A DNA stretch of 64,000 bases from Lumbricus rubellus (taxonomy: Eukaryota > Annelida > Clitellata > Crassiclitellata > Lumbricidae): the NCBI GenBank assembly GCA_945859605.1, contig OX243815.1, forward strand, positions 30,501,787-30,565,786. Direction: 5' to 3'. A program made the translations under genes and the position numbers. The notes under the pieces are model-generated. The model searched no databases. It saw only the letters and a list, made by a program, of their open reading frames with translations, and was not told where the DNA came from. Of the stretch, positions 11,074-23,000 are shown in pieces (within the stretch, counting starts at the first letter, position 1; each line of letters begins with the position of its first letter).

Positions 11074-14000
11074 TAGGGTGTCTCTTAGCACAATGGGGAA
11101 AAAAATTTGGGGGATTTTTTTCCATATCACCCTCAAAAGTTGTTAGGTTTATTTAAATAAAATTCTACAAAAAATTTCAATAAAATTGGGTAAAATTTAG
11201 AGGTCGCCCTCTAGCCTCAAAGTTTTGCATGTAACAGGTTCACTTCGACAATGGGAAATCGTGTAGTACAATGTCGCATAATGATTAATCATCCTTTCTA
11301 GCACTAATCAATTTGCCTTGTTTATATGACATATTTGTATGTATGTGCACTTCATATATGGCCCATTCAAGAATACTACTCAGAAGTGCTCCCTACTAGG
11401 GCGCGGACACTGAATCTGAGATTCACACCAAAGCGCATGAGCATTTGGTGGCATTTTGGAGTTCGGCCATGAGTCAAGTCTTTCAGAGGAATTCAACTCT
11501 GACAGGTCTTTAGATGGATTATAACTGCAAAAGGTGCCATCTTGCACTCCAGTACTTTATATAAGGATTTCAAGATGGTCGTTAATACTCATTATGCTGT
11601 GTGGAAGTTGGGTCTTCCTTTGGCTTCCCATCCCAATGTGCTGCCAATAGTGCCAAAGGAACAGCCTACAGCGAACTATGATTTTAGGTTGTGTTATACG
11701 GTTATTGGCGCTGGCACGATGAATTATTGTAGCCTGCTGTTGATATTCAAATATATAATGACATGCCCAAGGATACATGCAACTTCACTGACAATAACGG
11801 TGGCATTTCTGGATGAGACATTGGTTCTGTCGAACATAGATAGTGTCTACGAGACTTTATGTTTAACCGTGTTCTCTTTGGAGTTGAACCTTTGCTGTAA
11901 GCACAGGCAGGATGGTAATCTTCCCTCTTTTTGGCAACACCATTTGATAAGTCAGAGTCTAGCACAGCCCGACTGGTTCATGCTTTGATGTCTTTTTGTG
12001 ATCACAAAAAGCGTTCAAATTGCACCTGATCACTCTTGTGCACTCTGTTTGAGGTGATACTGGACCATATATGTCACTTGCCTTCCTAAATATGCCTTTG
12101 CCTATATGCATGACGTTCTTCACTGGCTTCCTGTTTCTCAGGGCATCTTCCGAGCAGCTCTTGTTTGGCGTTCTTATTTACGCATCATCGTATCTCATTG
12201 TGTCTGATCTTTGTTGACCTGTCTCTCTGGCCGACAAAGATTGCATAACCTTTGTTCTTCTGCAATGGCCATGGAGAGCTGTGGGTTCTGCGAGCTCACA
12301 CTTCTATTAGAAGCGTTGAGCTATTCCGATTGTGAGTCCATGCATCTGGAATGGCCTCCACTGGCTCCCACTCAAGAAGCGAATTGAGTATAGGATATCT
12401 TCTCTAGTCTGGTGCTACATGCTAGGCCTTGTTCCTGTCTACCTTTGTGATCTCTGTAGCCCTACACTTAGTTCTCACCATTTCCACTCCCTTCGTTCAA
12501 CTGAACAAAGTCTGCATGCTCTCAGTCCATTTTGCTCGTACTTCCACAATGCAGAACCATGCTTTCTGGGTGGTAGGACCCTCATCCTGGAATGGTCTTC
12601 CACTGACCCTCCGCCTCTTTGTAAAAATACTTCTCAGGCTTTCCTCTCTCTCACCTTAAGACAGTTTTATTTGGCCGCACTGAGGTTGGGAGCGCCTCTG
12701 AGTAGCCCCTGAAGGGGTGCTGTATAAAAATGCATCGAATGAATGAATGAATGAATGAATGAATTAGACTTGCGATGATGGCTAGGTAAAACTCGTCTGA
12801 TTTCTATAAGTCACACAAATCTCATTCCGTTAGCTGTTGCTGGGTTGAGAGTGCCTATGCGTAGGTCGCTTGAAAAGGCGTCATATAAATCATCGGAATG
12901 AATAAAAGTGAACAGAAGGTAATAACCTGATTTACTCCTTCTACATATTGAAATTAGATAATCAATAAGTCAATCTAGGACTTCTCTAGCAAAAGCGAAC
13001 GATGTGGCATATTTTTAGACAATAGGACTACATGTGTTAAAACTTTGACATCAAAGGGCGACCTCTAAATATTCTCCGATTGCCTTCAAATTTTTTTATA
13101 AATTTTTTCTCCATCAACCGCACAACTGGAAGGGGTGATAGATTAAAATTTCTAACTTTCAATTTTAAGAGACACCCTAATATATATATATATAAAGTGC
13201 CATTTACAAACCTCACAAAGTCTAATTGAAAAGTTCAAGAAGAATAAAGTTTATCTGAATGCAACTGATACATGCACACAATTGCACAGATCCTGCAGAA
13301 TCAGCATGGAAGTCTGTCAGTGATTCTGAATCAGTGAAGATCACGGTGAGCTAAGGGTGATTCCGTGTCAATTCAACCAAATTTGCAACCAATATGATTG
13401 GCATGACAAATTTGCAACCAATATGATTGGCATGACCGACTCAGATTTACCTGAAATTTGGCACACTTGTTGGGCTATGTGAGACATGTTAAAACCTGCA
13501 CACTAGGGTGGTTGCATCTCTAATGATAAATTTTCAACTTAGGATGTCGTATTTCTCCAACCCGCCATTCCGTGCCACTTGGTCTAAAACCTAAGTAACC
13601 AAAAAATTATGAGAATCCAAGAATATTTAGGACTTGCACAACGTCGCTGAAGTTTAGGATTCACAAATAATTGTCGTAATTTCGTATACGAGTATTATTT
13701 ACTTGATTTTTTTTAATTATTAATTTTTTTACTGAAATATTTCATGATTTTTTTACCTAAGCATAACTGAAAAGTTAATTTTACAATGCTCTTGTCATCA
13801 GTGATTACCAATTATTCATTTTTATGAGCATTTTAGTGGTATTAATCTTCACAAGTGAGGGAATTCCTGTGAACAATGATCCATTCAATGTTATGATCTT
13901 TTAGGTTACTAATTATGCTAACAATCTAAATCATCGATACACTACAGTAACACACTACGCATGGTCTTACATACGTTGGGTCTATAATTATTATAGGCCT

Positions 14001-17000
14001 ATATTGTGCTGTACTGCATCTCATGCATTAAACACTAATGTATTATACAGTTTTAAAGGTTCCATGTAACATTTTAAATGCCTGAGTTCCAAGTAATGAT
14101 AACCTTGCTCTCCTTCCTCTTATACCTTTTGCATCAGCTTACAAAAAATGTTTCTACTTTCACCACTTGAACATGCTGTGCTTGTTCATTGTCAACTTGT
14201 TTCCAACAACGCCATGCATAATTGTTACGAACATATATTATACAGCATTAAAGGAACATTATCTAAATGTCTGCATCTAATATAGCGAAAGCAATGTCGA
14301 TTATAGTAGAGTCAATACTCGTTCAACAGCGGTAATGTCGCAAGCTAGGGGACGGAGGATGACTTCAAAGATTTCCAGCTCCCATCTTGTGGAGACGTTA
14401 ACTTCTCAGAGTTGGCCTGCTGTTTCATCATCACAAGCGAGAAAAACTTGGCCTCGGGGACAGTCTCACTCATACTACTGAGCAGCTTCTTCTCATTTTG
14501 AACAAAGCCAAACCTTTGACAAAAGTTTCAACTCAGGTGACTGAGAAGGATTGGAAGCTGCAGACCGGCAAGGCTTAAAGAAGCTGATATCGGCTGCAAA
14601 CCTCTTCATAACAGTATGGATGATGAGAGCAATCTACTGCATGAATAATGAAGATGTTGCTATCTCAAAACGAGTACCCTCTAGGTTACAGCAACGAGTG
14701 GAGTCATCACGTCGATTATCTTATCACGAACATGACATTGTGTGGAAACATCTGGAAATTATTATGAGGCTGTTTGGGATATGCACCTGCATGGCCGCTA
14801 TTAGTTTCAAACCCCAACAGTAACCACTGGTCCTGGGAACGATCAAGTACTGCTGTGTATCTCTCTAAATCCATCGAAGGTCATTGCTGATGACGCATGC
14901 AGTGACACGCTTTGGTCGCAATATCTGGTATTTATCCAAGCTGTTGTAAGGTTTGAATTCCTTTCACAATGACATGTCATTGAAAGAGAAGAAGTTGATC
15001 ATAGCAGTTCTAATGGACAAAGAAGGTTCTGAGCTCTCAAAACGCATGCCACAACTCTTCTCCCAACCATTCACAAGTAGACTAGGCCGAAATGATTTCG
15101 TTATAAATTCAAATCGTGGTCTGTTCTGCATCTTGAAACTACTAGATGCACTTCTGAAACACGTTCCAATTGGCCGGATAAATCATGAGTTCGACAAGCT
15201 GCAGATCCATAAAGGTTATCAGTGATCTAGCTGAGGGAGGTGCTATCCTTATTCAGTATTTCAATGCCTCAAGTACAAGGAATGAAGAACAAAAACAATT
15301 TCTATCACCAGTTGTAGAAGAGCATCGCAATTCGTTCTCGGCACGAACAAAGGAGAGTGCCGTAAAACCGTAAAACCTTCAAGGTCACATTGACATTGAT
15401 TAAGTACATGGGGAGGAATAATAATTAACATTTTAATCACCAATCAGTGTGATCATCAGTTATCATGCATTTAATAATATCGTTGTAATCTGTTGAATTG
15501 ATTTCTGGTTTGAAGAAGCATGGCTGATTACAGCAATTATGCTTATACTGTTCAAGGATCCCCATTATAAACTTTGACCGTGTTGTGCAAGTCCTAAATA
15601 ATAATATTTTCGCACACAACTTTTTGTGTGATGTTTCTGGAGGGAATGGCACCAAAAGGAAACTTGGAGAACAGTAGATTCCAACTTTCATTTTTAACAA
15701 CCACCCTACTGCACACAAATTTTTTGGGGTCAACTACTTCCCGAGATACGGGTCCATAGGCGTAACTTTCTATTGTGACGGTGGTGTCCAGTCACCACCA
15801 CTTTTAAAAGTTGGCGTGACAGTCACCACCACTTTTTGGTCCTGCACATAAATATTTTTGAAACCATCAATTTTGGCTGTCAAACGCATACAGTCTACAG
15901 TGTAGACTCTACACAGTAGTAGCCTACACAGGTATTCCTGGATATTTAATAACACAATGTCGGCAAAGCTGATAGAGGCTTCCTCATTATATGTTCAATG
16001 TCCACACTACCTTGCAGTCCTTACTTACAGGTACTTGGTTTTATAATAATTAGGTGAAGTGATCCATTTTGATGTATACATTCTGGACTTATAAATCTGG
16101 ATAAAGGAAGGCGAGGGAAGAAAGAAGGGAAAGGGAAGGGAAGGGGATGGGAGGAAAAAACGCTTTTGCTATATTACAACTTGATTAGCCTAATAGCATT
16201 TCAAGCTTGAAATTACTGTAAGATCTATAGTGTTGACTGTCCCAAATAAAGTACTATTCTGTTCTATAAAATTTCTAAAGGGATGACAATGTAAAATAAT
16301 TATATACAAGGTGCCTCAAAGGGACGTTTTACCCTCACATGGTCAAAACGCCCGTTGTTACCCATTCCTATTTTCTGGAAAAATTATGACCTCTGAAGCC
16401 TAAAATAACTTTAAAGATGTACTGGTACGCTATTGTAACAATGCTCTAGGCCCTATTTGATTCTGAGGGTATTTTCGAATGCATCTATATTTTTAAAGCA
16501 CAAGAAAAATTGCTTGCTAAGAATGGACCTGCAATGCATTCACACACAGAGGGCGTTTTTCCCAAAGCCAAGGCGAATCATAGGGGGCGTTTTTGTCCAA
16601 TTGGTGCCAACTGTGAGATTGCCTATATAATTTTTAATGATATTTATAAGCTTAGGCAAAGTCAAATTTATTGTACAATGTAATTCGATATACCGGTATT
16701 GTATGGTATAGCGTACAGTGTACTTTACACTTATAATTTGCATTAATGGCTATGCATGGCATTTTGGCATCATTAATGATCGATACAGAAGTAGCAGCAA
16801 AATTTTTCAAAGAAACACAAAAAATAAATTTATATTGAAAACAAAATAGACAAACCATCATTACGCAAATTGCTGATTAGGCTATGGAACAACTATAAAA
16901 GACCTCGGAACAGTCAAACTGTTCACTACATATCACATGGGGTATGGAGCAGGGAGGGCGTTTTGCCTCTCTGCCCTATATAGTGACCAGAGCTGCAGAG

Positions 17001-20000
17001 GAATCATAGTGTCGTGGTTATATTAAATGATTATCAAATTAAACACTTGCTATGCATGTATAATTATTAATTATAGGTAGAAGTTAAGCTAGGCAATTTA
17101 ATTGGCGAGTTTAGGTAATATGTGTGGCAACATATAAAATATTAATACATAAAACCAATGACTGCAGCTAAGCGTAATAACGAGTGGTCAAGATTACCAT
17201 GACAACAAAGGACGCTAATCCTATTCGTGATTGGTGCAAACTGGAAGCGAATGACGTGACGAGTTAAAAATGACGTCAGCGAAGTGGACGTTAAGTTTTT
17301 GACTCTCTACAGGTATATCTGGAAATGGTGGTTGTTTCGCTGCGGTGATCAATCCAAAGTTGTGATTTTCAGAGTAGAGACGAAGGTAATTGAACTGTTC
17401 GGACGATCAACCGATAGTTCAAAGTATTGTGCATTAAGTGCAACGCAATTTAAATGAGAAATTTGCGTTAGTGCATAATAATCATCGTGTGAAGTGTGAG
17501 ACACTTGCGAAGAAGACGAACTCTTAGGCAACAGACTGAAGAGTCGTGTAATTTGAATCGGCAAGCGAACAGCTGATCGGCGTGTGAAGTACGAAGGACG
17601 TTTGGTCAACTGGAGAAGAGCTGTGAGGTGAATGCGATGATTCATCTCGTGTGCAACTGATTCACGGCAAGATACGAGTAAGACGTTTGGTGTGGTCACT
17701 TCCATGACTGCATATTCAACCGTCTGATCAACATTCTTGACTGCGAAGAATCGGACGACGGAGAGAGCCGAAGACATTCGAGTTTCATACAACTCGACAG
17801 ATAAGCGCAAATATAATATTTCCTAAGTAACTCGCCACACTAGGTAAATAGGATTGTTATTTGTTTGTGCATATGAATGATATTGAATAACTTTATATTA
17901 TATATATTTCATAAGAACTGGGAGTTCGTTGAATTTGGAAGAATTTCTTGAGTAAGTTAAACCCAACCGATTAACCACTAGGATAATAAAGTGCCCTTTT
18001 ACACGGGATACGACAACTATGGGGTCCTACGTTCCGGAATATTAAAACTGGATTTTTAACTAACACTCGAAATATCAACGAACAATAATCTCAAGAATTG
18101 AAAATGTATAGTTTAAAAGTTATCGCTTTTGCGATTGCGAAAGAACGACTTTATTAATAAGCGTTTACTCGATGCGAATTGTTTAGTACGATTAACCTCG
18201 CGTAACCATAGAGTACGCATTTCAAGAGGGAACATTTTATTAATCTTATTTAAGATTATCTTTTGAAGAATTTAATTCTTGTATAGCGAAAGCTATTGGA
18301 AATACTTGTTAACTGAGTAAACAAGTAAGTAGACCATGTCGTCACTTGGAGAACATGAACAGTGGGTTAAACTCGCTAAAGAGATGGGAATGGAAGGTGA
18401 TGAGTTGAAGACGTTTGTGCGTGATAGACAGCAGGAAGCAAGAGACGACAGACTGCGTGAACGAGAAGATCGAAAGCTTAAAGATGAGGCAGCGGCTGAA
18501 AGAGGTAGACTAGCTAAAGAAGCAGAGATGGCGGAAGCAGCCAGAGCACGAGAAGAGGCAGCCAGAGCACGAGAAGAGGCACAAGCAGCCAGAGCACAAG
18601 AATTAGAGTTAGCAAAAATAGCTGATGCTAGACTGGAACGAGAAAGTCAAGCGAATGATGCCAGACTGGAACGGGAAAGAGAGGTGGAGGAGGCGAGATT
18701 AGTTCGTGAAGCAGCCGAATGTCAAGCTAGGAGAAATATGGATCTTGAAGTCAAGAAGCTTGAGTGTGAATTGAGGATGAGAGAAATTGATTCTAGACAT
18801 AATCAGAATAATGGTGAAGCCACATTCACAATGGTTGGCGATGGTTCATACCAAGGAAACAATAACCATAACAGAGGAATGAAGGATATCAAGTTCCCTG
18901 TATTCAATGAGAATAAAGATTGCTTGGATGCATATTTATTAAGGTTTGAAAGGACATGCACGGCATACGAGATAGCAACAGAAAATTGGTCTCTGATGCT
19001 AGCCAAGCATCTTGAAGGAAAAGCGTTAGAGGTGTATCAAAGAATGTCATCTGAGGAGACACAAGATTACGAGTGTTTGAAAAGGCATCTGTTAAAAAGG
19101 TTTCAATTAACAGAGGGTGGATATCGTAACAAGTTTAAGATGAGTAAAATGGAGTCAGGTGAAACACCTACAGATTTTGTGCATAGATTGAGGAGATATA
19201 TGCAGCAGTGGCTACTTCAAGCTGGATTCGAGAAAACCTACGAAGGAATGGAGAACTTATTATTAAGAGATCAGTTCTACCTTACGTGTAGCAATGAACT
19301 TAAGATGTTCCTCAAAGAAAGAGGCAAGATGAGTCTAGAGGACACATTAAACTGTGCCGAGTCTTATATCGAGGCGCACGGATATAAATACACAGAAAGT
19401 AATCTAAGGCCTCCAGTGAAATTCAGTAACGAAAGGCCGAATGTGAAACCGTTCGACGATAAATCAAGAGAGAGGTTTAATGGAAACATAAATAGAGGAC
19501 GAGGAGACATGAAACAGAACAGGGAGACGAATCATAATGGAAGTATGAATAGAGGATTTAGTAGAGAAAGAGAACAGGCGGCTGAACATAAGATAACTTG
19601 TTTCTCATGTGGCCGAACCGGACACAAGTCATATGATTGTTCACACAAACAAAAAGGAGTTGTTAAACATACTGCGGCGGCTATACAAGTATATGAGAAT
19701 AGGGCGTACAAGATAGCGCAAGCAAATGAAGAGTTGAAACTAAATGAAGTTGAAAAAGAGGAAGAACGTAAGAAGGAATTACCAATACAGTTGGCAGCAA
19801 GTACAATGGTTACTGATCGGAGAGATGATGGCGATGACCTTGAGAATAAAAATGAAGGTCAGCTAAAGGTGAACGGTGTGAATGCCAGTTGTCTATATGA
19901 CTCTGGGTCAAGCACATGTATTGTCAAGAGATCACTGGTAAATGATGTTGATTTCACAGGAAGAGAAGCCCAATGCATATTAATCGATGGGACATTGAGA

Positions 20001-23000
20001 AATTTTCCGACAGCAAAGGTTAATATTGAAAGTGAGTATTTTACAGGAAACGTTGAAGCAATGGTGATGGAAGAACCGGTGAAACCAGTAATTATCGGTA
20101 GGATGAAGGGACTAAAATATCTGGTAGTGAAAGAAACTACAGATAACATGATAAACTGTGATCGGAGTGATACAGATGATAACGAGAATAGAGAGGATAG
20201 ATTGAAAAAGATTCAGAAATCTTTAAGTGTTGAGTCACAAGGACAAAGTGACAAAAAGAAAGTTCATTTTGCGAGTGAAATCACAAGTGAATTAAATGAT
20301 GATGTAACGGATGACGTCATCGAGAATGATGATGTGTGCCAAACGACAGCAGCAGTTGAAACCAGAGCGGAATCAAAGAAAGTAACAAAATACAAACAGT
20401 TGAAAGTTACTGAGATGCCGGATTTAAATGTATCAACAAAAGAAATTAAAGAGTTACAAAGCAAAGATGAGACTTTGAAGAAGTTTTGGGATAAAGCAAT
20501 TGATTGGAGTGGTGATGACAGTGTAACAGAGAAAGTTCTTTATGTGAAGAAGAACGGATTTTTGTATAGGAGATTCATGGAGACAACGGAAGATGATGCG
20601 AAGTGGCAGTTAATGGTCCCGAAGGAACTTAGAGGTAAGGTATTAGCTGTGGCCCATAACTCGCTATTGTCAGCACATTTGGGTATGAAGAAAACCCATG
20701 ATAAAATTGTGAATGAATTTTATTGGCCATCGATAGGACAAGAAATTAAAAGGTATGTCCTGAGTTGTGATGTATGCCAAAAGTCGGTAGACAAAAAGGT
20801 GAGCCACAGAGCACCGATGGGACATCTTCCGGTACTGGATGTACCATTCAAACATGTCTGTGTAGACATTATCGGAGTGATAGAACCTATGTCATCAAGA
20901 GGTTATCGTTATATATTAACGATAGTGGATTTGAGTACCAGATACCCAGAAGCGATTCCACTGAAAGGAATAACTACAGAGGAAGTGGCGGAAGCCTTGT
21001 TCAATTTTTATTGTCGCATGGGTGTTCCTCAGAAAATCCATACTGACAGAGGGAGCCAATTCACTTCAGAATTGATGGCTGAAGTTAACAAGATGTTGTT
21101 AATCAAGCACACTTTCACTAGCCCTTACCATGCTATGGGAAATGGATGTGTGGAGAGACTTAACGGAACAATAAAAGCAACGTTGAGGAAGCTAATAGGA
21201 GAACAGGTCAAGGAATGGGACAGGTTCTTAGCACCATTATTGTTCGCGTTACGAGACACTGTACACGAAAGTCATGGGTTCACACCCTTTGAATTAATTT
21301 TTGGAAGGTCATGCAGAGGACCAATACAGATATTGAAGGAACTCTGGACAAATGAGAAAGTGGAGGATGAAGTAAAAGATGTTTATACATACATGACCGA
21401 TTTGAGAGAAAGAATAGAAGAAACATGTGATATGGCACAGAAGGCCATACATAAAGCAAATGAAAAGAATAAGAAGTATTATGATAAGAAAGCACGATAC
21501 AGAGAGTTGAAGATAGGAGATAAAGTTTTATTACTGTTACCCAGTTGTAACAATAAGATGCTTGTAAAATGGCAAGGACCATTTGTGGTCAGAGGCAAAA
21601 TAGGAGATTATGATTACAAGGTGGAAATTGATGGTGGAAAACTCAAAACATATCACATCAATATACTAAAGAAGTACTACGAGAGAAATGGAGAAGGTAA
21701 TGATGTAGAAACGTCAGCATACATATCGGCGATAGTACATGATGGTAAAGATGGTGAAGATGAAGAAGAAGAGATATTGAGCTTATATGTAAGTAAACAA
21801 ACGGAGACTTACAAAGATGTGGATATCAATCCTAAATTGACGGAAAAACAGAAAAGAGAATTAAGGGAACTACTGAGAGAACATGAGGACATATTCAGTG
21901 ATAAGCCAGGAAGGACAGACATGGTAAAGCATGAGATTCATCTGACGAGTGATGAGCCAATTCGGTTACGAGCTTATCCAACGCCATATCACCTCCAAGC
22001 GGAGATAAACAAAGAATTGGAGACGATGCTAGATAATGGAATTATAGAAAGATCGGAAGCAGCGTATGCAGCGCCGCTTGTAGTTGTTAAGAAGTCAGAC
22101 GGAAGTAACAGACTTTGCTGTAATTATAAACAACTCAACAAAGTGACAGTATTCGATCCAGAACCGATGATGTCGAATGAGGATATTTTCAATAAACTCA
22201 GTGGAAGTAAAATCTATAGCAAGTTCGATTTCTGTAAAGGGTATTGGCAGATACCAATGAGCGAAGAATCAAAAGACTTAACCACATTTATCTGTGCAAG
22301 CGGATTATATAAATTCAATGTGTTACCATTTGGACTAGTCAATAGCGCGTCCAGTTATAATCGCTTGATACGGAAAATATTACATGGAACTGAAAATCTA
22401 GAAAGTTATGTCGACGATATTCTTGCTCATACAAAAGGATGGGACGAACACATGAAGACGTTAAGAGAGTTTTTCACAAGAGTGAGAAAAGCTCATTTGA
22501 CATTGAAACCGAAGAAATGTTCACTAGGATATGGCAAGATAGATTTCCTAGGCCATACATTGAACAACGACGATATAAGCCCTAAGGGAGAATCTATTGA
22601 CAAGATTGTGGAAATGCCACAGCCTAAGACGAAGAAGCAAGTGAGAAGCTTTTTAGGAGCGATAAATTACTATCGAAAGTTTATTCCACATTGTGCAGAA
22701 TTGATGGCACCGTTGAGCGACTTGACTAAAAAGTTAGCTCCTAACAATGTTGAGTGGAACCAAGAGTTAGGTGAAAGTTTTAAGCAGTTGAAAGAAGCAC
22801 TAGCTAAGACACCAATCCTTAGGTTACCAGACTTGGAGAAAGAATTTATAATACAGACAGATGCATCAGGAAAAGGGATAGGTTGTGTTCTTATTCAACA
22901 ATATGAAGGAATAAACCATCCGATAGCATATGCGAGTAGAAAACTGTTGGAAAGAGAGATGCGATATTCAGTTGAGGAAAGAGAATGTTTAGCCATAATG

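Noticed and set aside
11542..11988. 148-codon plus-strand open frame.
   Set aside because: It lies inside the TIR element, overlaps other frames of similar length, and matches no family I recognise. Probably chance in transposon-derived DNA.
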